DNA of 6,019 bases from Oscillospiraceae bacterium (lineage in GTDB: Bacteria > Bacillota > Clostridia > Oscillospirales > Oscillospiraceae), in the NCBI GenBank assembly GCA_031282225.1, contig JAITEC010000116.1:1-6019 (forward strand), in the 5' to 3' direction. Positions 1 through 5,031 of this stretch are shown here, one piece after another. Both the position numbers and the translations under genes were made by a program. The notes under the pieces were generated by a model that made no database searches, was not told the origin of the DNA, and was given only the letters and a program-made list of their open reading frames with translations. How positions within the stretch are numbered: the stretch's first letter is position 1; each line of letters opens with the position of its first letter.

Positions 1-2169
1 AATTTTGTTCGTGGCGTATTTGGGAGCCGCAAAATCCCCCTGGTCGTGGAACTCCTCGCCCGGACTCGTCACGTCGCGGTTCCGCGTCGTCTGCGGCGTG
101 CCCTGGCTCGTCTCGTAGCCGGAGCTTGTGTTGAGCGTGGATCTAGTTATGGCCGCGCCGCCGTTCGGGGTCACTTTCGACTTGTCTAGCAAGGTGTTGG
201 CGCCGCCGGAATATGTCCAGTAGTTCCCCTGCACCTCCGCCTCCACCGTTATGACAACGGTCTGCCCCGCGTTGAGCGCGAACCCCGAGAACTCCAGCCT
301 CTGGGCCCATCTCCCCGTCGAGTTGTCCGCGTACACCACCGGAGTTAGCGCGGGCTCACTCGTCACGGCGCCGAGCTCATATATCGGTTCTTGCAGCTCC
401 GGCCCGTTTGGCCCTTGAACATCAGACTTGACATACGGCGTGTGGCTCGCGTATATCTTCGCGCTCACCGTATGCCTGCCGCTGTCGTAGTACACCTCCG
501 GCGGCAGCAGGTCGGAGAGCCTCACCGCCGTCTGCTGCTGCGCCGCCACGTCAGGGTATATTGACTTAACCGCCGCGTCCGTGGTGTTAGTGTATCTAAA
601 CGTATATTTGACCGTGTCCCCCGGCGCCCCGACATTCGGCGCGTCCTCTTTGTTTGTGTAGATGGGTATGCCGACATAGAGTTTCGGCGTGCCGACATAC
701 ATCTCCTTTGGCTCCGATTTCGGCGGCTCGTTGTTCACGCGCGTATAATGCGCCATCGTTACCTTCGCGTTGCCGATGTTCGTCTCCCAGTAATGCCCCG
801 TCTTGCGGTACTGCGGCCGCACCGTGAGCGGTATAGTTACTGTCGCGCTGCACACCACGGGATTGCCTGTGCTTGTGACCTTCGAGCTGCTCACGCTCAC
901 GTGGATAGTATATCGATAGCCTCCGCTGACTGCCACTCTCTCAATTGTATACGTGTACCCCTTGCTGTCCGTATACGTGCCCTTGCCGGGTCCTGTGGTG
1001 TTTCGCAAATTGACGCCGCTCACATGGGTGAGGGGCGCTGCCGCCCAGTCGATGTCGTAGTACTCGCTGACCGTGTCGTCCATGCTGAGCACTTCAAACT
1101 CCGCCAGGCTGTCGATTATTTTTTTGAACGTTGCCTCGAGATCGCCCGCGCTGTGTACATTGAACATCTTGGGGGTTTCGAGCTTATCCCTAAATGGCTG
1201 GCTCCCGGCGAAAGGAGTAGTTACGCCGTTTATCCTCTCTATTGCCAGCGCCTCCGAGCGCTCCGTGAGCACGGAATACATATGCACGAGGTTGCGCATC
1301 GCGGTCTGCCCGTTTATGTAGTTGAGCGCGTGGCTGTATGATGTAGACCCATTCTCGCCAAGTTCTACCCTGTTGCCCTGTACGGAACCCGCGCCGTCTC
1401 CGCTGAGATACAGCGTGGGCATGCCGTCTGTCATGAATATGAGTACCGGCACGCGCACAACAGTTCCGTTTGACGAATAATACTTCTGCTGCGCGTCTGC
1501 GGACTTGAAGAGATCCATGGCTTTCGCGAGGCCGGCCTCCCAGTTCGTGCCCTCGCCGGTGTTGCCGTCGCCGGTGTTGCCGGGATCTGTGGGAAGCCAC
1601 GGGTAATAGTTGTTGAACGCGTTGTCTATCTGCGCCGTCGTCAGCTTGTCTGTCGTCCACCCGCTGCTTATGACATAGTCGGCGCTCTTGCCGAAACCTA
1701 TCCAGCTGACTCGGTTGTCCGGGTTTTTTGACTGGAACGTGGTTATGGCCGTCTTCAGCGCGGCTTTCAGGAACACAAGTCTGGGCGCGTGATCCCTGTC
1801 ATAGCGGTTGTTCGGCGGAGTGCCGCCCCACATGCTGCCGGATTTGTCCGTGACAATTATCAGGTCAAACGCGTACCTGAGCGCTTGGCCTGTCACTTTG
1901 CCCGTTATGTCCAGCTTGGCTTTGTAGTTGTATTTATCGGTCCAGTCCGCCGCCTTTATCGCCTCCCACTTGGGATCGTTGACGGTGCCGGTGCCAGACG
2001 AGGAGTTCTTTGTCCTCTGGTCTGCGCTGTCCGGGGGCTCGCCGATGAATTGCTGTGCGTCGGCCGGCGCCTGCTCGGCCCATATCGGGATCAGGGACGC
2101 CACCATGAGGAGCGCCAATAACAGGCTCAACGCCTTTTTCCCGTATAATCCAAATTTCCGCGTGTTCAT
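1..2169 (-). CDS. Secreted VWA-domain surface protein with DUF11-like region (3' end outside window)
   Basis: The minus-strand frame is open from the ATG at 2169 through 723 codons to base 1, so the C-terminus, including any wall anchor, is missing. Residues 1-31 form a signal peptide: a basic start (MNTRKFGLYGKK), a hydrophobic core ALSLLLALLMVASLIP, and a likely cut after IWA. A VWA domain spans roughly residues 98-356 with a complete MIDAS metal site: D108-K-S110-G-S112 (DKSGSM), T208 in GTNWEAGL, and D248 in IFMTDGMPT. Beta-rich sequence follows, then a DUF11-like segment starting GDTVKYTFRYTNTTD (517-531). VWA domains with MIDAS sites bind ligands through a divalent metal, and in Gram-positive bacteria they often occur in adhesins or pilus-tip proteins. 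Adhesin is therefore a reasonable inference, but the ligand is unknown and no sortase motif is visible. An AAAGGA Shine-Dalgarno lies 11 nt before the ATG. The gene follows the lipoprotein gene after 96 bp on the same strand and is visibly less GC-rich than that gene. Confidence 0.93.
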   Translation of the reverse strand, partial: MNTRKFGLYGKKALSLLLALLMVASLIPIWAEQAPADAQQFIGEPPDSADQRTKNSSSGTGTVNDPKWEAIKAADWTDKYNYKAKLDITGKVTGQALRYAFDLIIVTDKSGSMWGGTPPNNRYDRDHAPRLVFLKAALKTAITTFQSKNPDNRVSWIGFGKSADYVISSGWTTDKLTTAQIDNAFNNYYPWLPTDPGNTGDGNTGEGTNWEAGLAKAMDLFKSADAQQKYYSSNGTVVRVPVLIFMTDGMPTLYLSGDGAGSVQGNRVELGENGSTSYSHALNYINGQTAMRNLVHMYSVLTERSEALAIERINGVTTPFAGSQPFRDKLETPKMFNVHSAGDLEATFKKIIDSLAEFEVLSMDDTVSEYYDIDWAAAPLTHVSGVNLRNTTGPGKGTYTDSKGYTYTIERVAVSGGYRYTIHVSVSSSKVTSTGNPVVCSATVTIPLTVRPQYRKTGHYWETNIGNAKVTMAHYTRVNNEPPKSEPKEMYVGTPKLYVGIPIYTNKEDAPNVGAPGDTVKYTFRYTNTTDAAVKSIYPDVAAQQQTAVRLSDLLPPEVYYDSGRHTVSAKIYASHTPYVKSDVQGPNGPELQEPIYELGAVTSEPALTPVVYADNSTGRWAQRLEFSGFALNAGQTVVITVEAEVQGNYWTYSGGANTLLDKSKVTPNGGAAITRSTLNTSSGYETSQGTPQTTRNRDVTSPGEEFHDQGDFAAPKYATNKI
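658..699 (-). repeat. Tandem heptapeptide repeat YVGTPKL / YVGIPIY in the VWA protein
   Basis: Residues 491-497 and 498-504 are adjacent seven-residue units sharing YVG-x-P. At DNA level TGCCGACATA recurs at 669-678 and 690-699, 21 bp apart. It sits in the link before the DUF11-like segment and could be a small duplication in a flexible joint or a strand. Confidence 0.6.
1553..1582 (-). repeat. Perfect tandem 15-bp duplication inside the VWA domain
   Basis: The 15-mer TCGCCGGTGTTGCCG occurs twice back to back (1553-1567 and 1568-1582). In the protein it gives a Gly-Asn-Thr-Gly repeat, GNTGDGNTGEG, at residues 197-207. This lies directly before the MIDAS threonine T208. The unit is a multiple of three, so copy-number change would keep the frame. 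Confidence 0.85.
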
Positions 2170-2265
2170 TTTACGACCATTCCTTTCCGCTGCGCTACAG
2201 ACCACAAACCCCGTCGTGTTATCGGAGCGTACCGCCCCCGTTATTATCTGTAATTATGCAAATAT

Positions 2266-2874
2266 TTACTGAACCGGCGAGACCGGCTCAGTCGGCTCGG
2301 CCGGAGCGTCGGCGGCCTCCAGCGCCCGGCGGGCCGCCGCGAGCGAGCCGAACGCCGAGGCGTATTTGGCCGACAGATCGTCGCGCATCTCCTCTGCCTC
2401 CTGCGTGCCGCTGCCGCGTATCGCGCAAAACGCGGGCAGGCCTTCCAGGTATACCAGCATGACCTCCACGCCGCTGCGGATGTCGGCCTGCGCATCCTCG
2501 TCGCGCCACCCGAGCTCCAGCGCCGCCAGCCTGCCGTATATCTCGCGGCGCTTCTCCACGTACTGCGCCGCCTGCTCCCCGTCGGAGAAATCCGTCTGGC
2601 CGTCCTCGAGCTCGGCGGCGTCCAGTTCCTCAAAAATCGCCAGGGCCGCCGCCCTCGCCGCGGCGCCGTCGTCCGCCGGCGCCGCCCCCTGCGGCGCCGT
2701 AGCGGCGACGGGGGCCGGCGCGGCGCCGTCCGGCACGGCGGCGTCGTGTTCCCCGCACGCCGCCGTGAGAACAACCGCCAGCGCCAAAGCCGATGCGCAA
2801 AGGGCGCGCACCGCGCGCTTGAGCCCTCCATGCGCGTCCCCTTTGCCAAAGTAATTCAAAACTTTTATGTTCAT
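2266..2874 (-). CDS. Small predicted lipoprotein of unknown function
   Basis: This 202-residue protein has a long basic N-region (to about residue 24), a hydrophobic core (LCASALALAVVLTAAC) and a lipobox LTAAC with the lipidation cysteine at C40, so it should be anchored to the outer face of the membrane. Residues 44-77 are an Ala/Pro-rich linker. Residues 78-188 are acidic and predicted helical, with heptad-like Ala/Leu/Glu patterns. One further cysteine (C150) is present. The tail (189-202) is Pro/Glu-rich. I recognise no named family or catalytic motif. The ATG at 2874 is favoured because GGGAG lies 9 nt upstream and later in-frame starts lack a comparable site. The VWA gene follows 96 bp downstream, so the two may be co-transcribed and act together at the surface, but this is inference from order alone. 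Base composition is markedly GC-rich. The other frames across this stretch are also open, as expected for such sequence, but only this one has both a ribosome site and a lipoprotein signal. Confidence 0.83.
   Translation of the reverse strand: MNIKVLNYFGKGDAHGGLKRAVRALCASALALAVVLTAACGEHDAAVPDGAAPAPVAATAPQGAAPADDGAAARAAALAIFEELDAAELEDGQTDFSDGEQAAQYVEKRREIYGRLAALELGWRDEDAQADIRSGVEVMLVYLEGLPAFCAIRGSGTQEAEEMRDDLSAKYASAFGSLAAARRALEAADAPAEPTEPVSPVQ
2269..2291 (-). terminator. Possible weak terminator overlapping the end of the lipoprotein gene
   Basis: On the minus strand CTGAGCCGG and CCGGTTCAG form a 9-bp stem with one G-U pair and a 5-nt loop. The stem covers the last codons up to the base before the TAA stop. 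The sequence after it (TAAATATTTGC) is AT-rich but has no proper T-run. It may cut down read-through into the VWA gene or act as a processing site, and it is not a canonical terminator. Confidence 0.25.
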
Positions 2875-2991
2875 AGCGGTATTCTCCCATCATAATTTAG
2901 AGTAATTTTGTCAAGATAGCAGGTCACAAACCAGTCCGTACACACAGTGATATTTTTTTATTTTATTTCAAAATCTATTTACCGTTGAACT

Positions 2992-3011
2992 CCGAGCCAC
3001 GCGCGGCTCGG
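2992..3011 (-). promoter_or_regulatory. Perfect GC-rich hairpin in the lipoprotein leader
   Basis: CCGAGCC (2992-2998) and GGCTCGG (3005-3011) are perfect complements around a 6-nt spacer, making a 7-bp stem of six G-C pairs and one A-T pair. It stands out in AT-rich surroundings. There is no T-run right after it on either strand, so it is not a good intrinsic terminator. If the TATAAT promoter at 3024-3052 is used, the hairpin would sit within the first ~25 nt of the mRNA, where such structures can protect transcripts from decay. An operator role is also possible. Confidence 0.45.
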
Positions 3012-3023
3012 TCTTGATATTAT

Positions 3024-3052
3024 ATTATACGCGGGATATTCAGTTTTGTTCA
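3024..3052 (-). promoter_or_regulatory. Candidate promoter for the lipoprotein gene
   Basis: On the minus strand a perfect -10 box TATAAT (3029 to 3024) is preceded, after 17 bp, by TGAACA (3052 to 3047), a four-of-six match to TTGACA. The predicted transcript would start near 3017 and have a leader of about 140 nt before the lipoprotein ATG at 2874, beginning with the hairpin at 2992-3011. The surroundings are AT-rich, so TATAAT could arise by chance. Confidence 0.4.
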
Positions 3053-3188
3053 CGCACCCCATTGCGCATAAGTATCGCATATATAAAGGCGCTCCCCCTC
3101 TCTCCCGGCGAAATGTCATGCGTTAATATTCATAAATCAAGTAATAATATGCGATTTTGGCTGTCTGTATGCACGCCAAAATTCATTC

Positions 3189-3208
3189 TACATTTTCCAC
3201 AAAATGTA
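3189..3208. repeat. 20-bp perfect palindrome, operator-like
   Basis: TACATTTTCCACAAAATGTA is two 8-bp arms (TACATTTT and AAAATGTA) around CCAC. Such AT-rich inverted repeats are typical binding sites for dimeric repressors. It lies 13 bp from the weak -10 box of the minus-strand promoter candidate at 3221-3249, in the position where a bound repressor would block transcription. It also contains TTTTCCACA, one match to the relaxed DnaA-box pattern, probably by chance. Confidence 0.4.
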
Positions 3209-3220
3209 TGTGGTGTGTCT

Positions 3221-3249
3221 ATTGTTACATAATTGCCTCGTTTTGTCAA
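3221..3249 (-). promoter_or_regulatory. Second candidate minus-strand promoter upstream of the lipoprotein
   Basis: A consensus TTGACA (3249 to 3244, minus strand) is followed after 17 bp by AACAAT (3226 to 3221). The -10 box is weak, but it is preceded by TGT, as in an extended -10 element. It would give a long leader of roughly 340 nt before the lipoprotein ATG. The perfect palindrome at 3189-3208 would lie just past its start point. Pattern evidence only. Confidence 0.28.
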
Positions 3250-3266
3250 GAGTTTTGTTTGAAATA

Positions 3267-3286
3267 TTTTCAATCGTTTTCAATAG
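3267..3286. repeat. Tandem 10-bp repeat TTTTCAATCG / TTTTCAATAG
   Basis: Two adjacent 10-bp units differ at one base (TTTTCAATCG at 3267-3276, TTTTCAATAG at 3277-3286). A degenerate third unit (TTTGTCCAAT) may follow. A 10-bp period places the copies on about the same DNA face. It may be a protein-binding or curved segment, or simple AT-rich drift. Confidence 0.35.
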
Positions 3287-3350
3287 TTTGTCCAATAATT
3301 AGTTCGCGCCGATCCCCCGTCCCACAGTTTTCCAGGCTCCAAAAAAACTA

Positions 3351-3418
3351 TATGCAATTTGCGCGCACGATATGCATTAATTATACCATTTTGTATCCAT
3401 TTATCGGTATATTATGCA
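3351..3418. repeat. Three spaced TATGCA copies upstream of the MBOAT promoter
   Basis: TATGCA occurs at 3351, 3371 and 3413. The last two are extended as TATGCATTA and contain the palindrome ATGCAT. Spacings of 20 and 42 bp are close to two and four helical turns. This might be an activator array or simple AT-rich repetition. Confidence 0.25.
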
Positions 3419-3447
3419 TTATTTTACACTTATTATTCCATATATTG

Positions 3448-3481
3448 CCTCTCCGCGCACCGCGTCGGGCACGGAGCGAGG
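3448..3481. other. Imperfect GC-rich stem-loop just upstream of the MBOAT promoter
   Basis: CCTCTCCG (3448-3455) can pair with CGGA (3472-3475) and GAGG (3478-3481), leaving a 2-nt bulge and a 16-nt loop. It marks the switch from AT-rich to GC-rich sequence and ends 14 bp before the -35 box. No T-run follows, so it is not called a terminator. Confidence 0.25.
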
Positions 3482-3495
3482 GCGTTTGCAGCGGC

Positions 3496-3524
3496 TTGAC
3501 ACGGCGCCCGGCAGCTGGTAGAGT
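3496..3524 (+). promoter_or_regulatory. Sigma-A-type promoter for the MBOAT operon
   Basis: A consensus -35 box TTGACA (3496-3501) is followed after 17 bp by TAGAGT (3519-3524), which matches four of six positions of TATAAT. Transcription would start near 3531, so the mRNA would carry only about a dozen bases before the TTG start and begin almost at the ribosome site. The placement directly upstream of the homology-supported start is strong context. It also argues that the open frame further upstream is not translated. The call is by pattern only. Confidence 0.65.
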
Positions 3525-3531
3525 AAGCGCG

Positions 3532-3539
3532 AGAGGTGG
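3532..3539 (+). promoter_or_regulatory. Ribosome binding site that fixes the TTG start of the MBOAT gene
   Basis: AGAGGTGG contains GAGGTG, which is complementary to the 16S anti-Shine-Dalgarno core, and it ends 5 to 7 nt before TTG 3544. No other in-frame start nearby has such a site. This, with the onset of MBOAT homology, decides the start. Confidence 0.7.
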
Positions 3540-3543
3540 TCGC

Positions 3544-5013
3544 TTGGTTTTCTCCGGTTTCGGGTTTGTCTTTGTATTCACGCCGCTGCTCTTGGCTGTG
3601 TACTATTTGCTCCCCGCACGGCAGCGCGCCTGGCGAAACGCTGCTCTGCTCTTGTTCAGCCTGTCGTTTTACGCCTACGGCGGGCTGCGGTACCTCCCCG
3701 TCATGCTCGCTTCCATCGCCGCAAACTACCTCGGCGGCCTGCTCGCCGAGCCGGGCGCCCGCCGCAGCACCGGGTTTCGCAAGGCGGCCTTGGCGCTGAC
3801 GGTCGCCGTAAATCTCGCGGTGCTCGGATATTTTAAGTACGCCGGGTTCTTCACGGAGAACTTGTCGCGCCTGGGACTGCCCGTCCCCGTGTTGCGCGTG
3901 GCGCTGCCCATTGGCATTTCCTTTTTCACTTTTCAGGGCATGAGCTACGCCATAGACGTGTACAGGGCCGATGTCCCCGCCCAGCGCAACCCGTTTTATG
4001 TGGCGCTGTATATATCGCTGTTCCCTCAGCTCGTGGCGGGCCCCATAGTCCGCTACCGCGATGTCAGCCAGGCGCTGCTGCACAGGCGCGAGAGCTTCGA
4101 CACGTTTGTGCGGGGCATTGAGCGCTTTATAATCGGCCTGTCAAAGAAAATGCTGCTGGCAAACTCGCTGGGCGCCATAGCCGACGGCGCTTTCTCCGTC
4201 CCGGCGGCGCGCCTCGAATCCGCGCTTTGCTGGCTGGGCGCCTTGGCTTATGCCGGCCAGATATACTTCGACTTCTCGGGGTATTCAGATATGGCCGTGG
4301 GTCTCGGGCGCATGTTTGGCTTTGAGTTCATGGAGAACTTCAACTACCCGTATATCGCGCGCACTGTCACGGACTTTTGGCGCCGTTGGCACATCTCGCT
4401 GTCAAGCTGGTTCCGCGACTACCTGTACATACCGCTGGGCGGCAGCCGGGCGGGCAAGCGCGCACACGTGAGAAACCTGCTTGTCGTGTGGGCGCTCACG
4501 GGCTTCTGGCACGGTGCGCAGTGGAGCTTCCTGCTCTGGGGGCTATGGTTCGCGCTGCTGCTGCTCATCGAGCGGCGGGCGCGCCTGTTCGCCGCTCCCG
4601 CCGATACCCGCGAGGCGAAAGGTCGGCGCCGCGCCCGCACCCTCGTCTCGGTCGCGCTGCATATATATACCATGCTTGCCGTCACTTTAGGCTGGGTGCT
4701 GTTTCGAGCGGACGGCGCCGCCCATGCCGCCTCCTATGCCGCCGCGATGTTCGGCGCCGCCCCCGGCGGGTTCGCGAGCTCCAGCGCGCTCTATTACCTC
4801 GTCGAGTACCGCTGGGAACTCGTTTGCGCCGTGGTTGCGGCGCTGCCCGCCGCGCCCGCCATAGGGCGCGCGCTCAGCGCCCGCGAGGGCTCGCCCGTCG
4901 CCGCGTTCCTTCTCTCCTGGGGCCGGCGCGGCCTCCTGCTGCTCCTGTTCGCGCTGTGTGTGCTCAGGCTCGTCTCGTCCGGCTACAATCCTTTTATATA
5001 CTTCAATTTTTGA
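3544..5013 (+). CDS. MBOAT-family membrane-bound O-acyltransferase (AlgI/PatA-like)
   Basis: The product is a 489-residue polytopic membrane protein of normal size for the AlgI branch of the MBOAT family. These enzymes take acetyl groups from a cytoplasmic donor and carry them across the membrane for O-acetylation of extracellular polymers. The N-terminus (VFSGFGFVFVFTPLLLAVYYLLP, then LLLFSLSFYAYGG) is typical. Family motifs include ALPIGISFFTFQGMSYAID, LFPQLVAGPIVRYRD, QIYFDFSGYSDMAVGLGRMFG, DFWRRWHISLSSWFRDYLYI followed by PLGG (H283), and GFWHGAQWSFLLWG with the conserved histidine H323. The C-terminus NPFIYFNF is also characteristic. About ten or more hydrophobic segments are visible. 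I chose TTG 3544 as the start: family homology begins exactly there, GAGGTG lies 5 nt upstream, and a promoter ends just before it. The frame stays open upstream to 3157, but that part is AT-rich and does not resemble the family. The DHHW-like partner follows after 18 bp, which marks a polymer-acetylation operon. DltB is a relative, but no dlt genes are seen here. The acetylated polymer is unknown. Confidence 0.95.
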   Translation: MVFSGFGFVFVFTPLLLAVYYLLPARQRAWRNAALLLFSLSFYAYGGLRYLPVMLASIAANYLGGLLAEPGARRSTGFRKAALALTVAVNLAVLGYFKYAGFFTENLSRLGLPVPVLRVALPIGISFFTFQGMSYAIDVYRADVPAQRNPFYVALYISLFPQLVAGPIVRYRDVSQALLHRRESFDTFVRGIERFIIGLSKKMLLANSLGAIADGAFSVPAARLESALCWLGALAYAGQIYFDFSGYSDMAVGLGRMFGFEFMENFNYPYIARTVTDFWRRWHISLSSWFRDYLYIPLGGSRAGKRAHVRNLLVVWALTGFWHGAQWSFLLWGLWFALLLLIERRARLFAAPADTREAKGRRRARTLVSVALHIYTMLAVTLGWVLFRADGAAHAASYAAAMFGAAPGGFASSSALYYLVEYRWELVCAVVAALPAAPAIGRALSAREGSPVAAFLLSWGRRGLLLLLFALCVLRLVSSGYNPFIYFNF

Positions 5014-5031
5014 ATATTCGGAGCATTTTTT

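Larger units (their letters stand above)
2875..3495. other. AT-rich divergent intergenic region
   Basis: About 620 bp separate the lipoprotein start from the MBOAT promoter with no credible gene. Bases 2881 to about 3447 are strongly AT-rich, with T-runs such as the one at 2952-2958, in sharp contrast to the GC-rich genes on both sides. The change back to GC-rich sequence is abrupt near 3448. The region holds the promoter candidates, the two inverted repeats, the TATGCA copies and a 15-nt pyrimidine tract (3092-3106). Short open frames here (for example 3014-3232 plus strand) have no ribosome site or family resemblance. Confidence 0.7.

Noticed and set aside
748..1341. Long plus-strand open frame (197 codons) opposite the VWA gene
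   Set aside because: It runs codon-on-codon antisense to the VWA frame, which has a signal peptide, a complete MIDAS site and no stop over 723 codons. The antisense product has no recognisable features.
2366..2854. 162-codon plus-strand frame opposite the lipoprotein gene
   Set aside because: Ser/Ala-rich antisense shadow without a ribosome site. The minus-strand frame has a GGGAG site and a lipobox.
2889..2914. TTGACA followed by TATGAT on the minus strand just before the lipoprotein ATG
   Set aside because: The spacer is only 14 bp, and transcription would start inside the ribosome site, so a functional sigma-A promoter is unlikely.
3193..3201. DnaA-box-like TTTTCCACA, possible origin
   Set aside because: A single relaxed match with no cluster of boxes and no dnaA or dnaN nearby.
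3014..3232. 72-codon plus-strand frame in the intergenic region
   Set aside because: No ribosome site, no promoter placed for it, AT-rich composition unlike the genes, and no recognisable motif.
3536..3538. GTG as an alternative start for the MBOAT gene
   Set aside because: It is not in the MBOAT frame and lies inside the ribosome binding site.
3502..3540. tRNA-like D-arm text (AGCTGGTAGAG) before the MBOAT gene
   Set aside because: No matching acceptor stem, anticodon arm or T-arm follows. The bases are better explained as the -10 region of the promoter.
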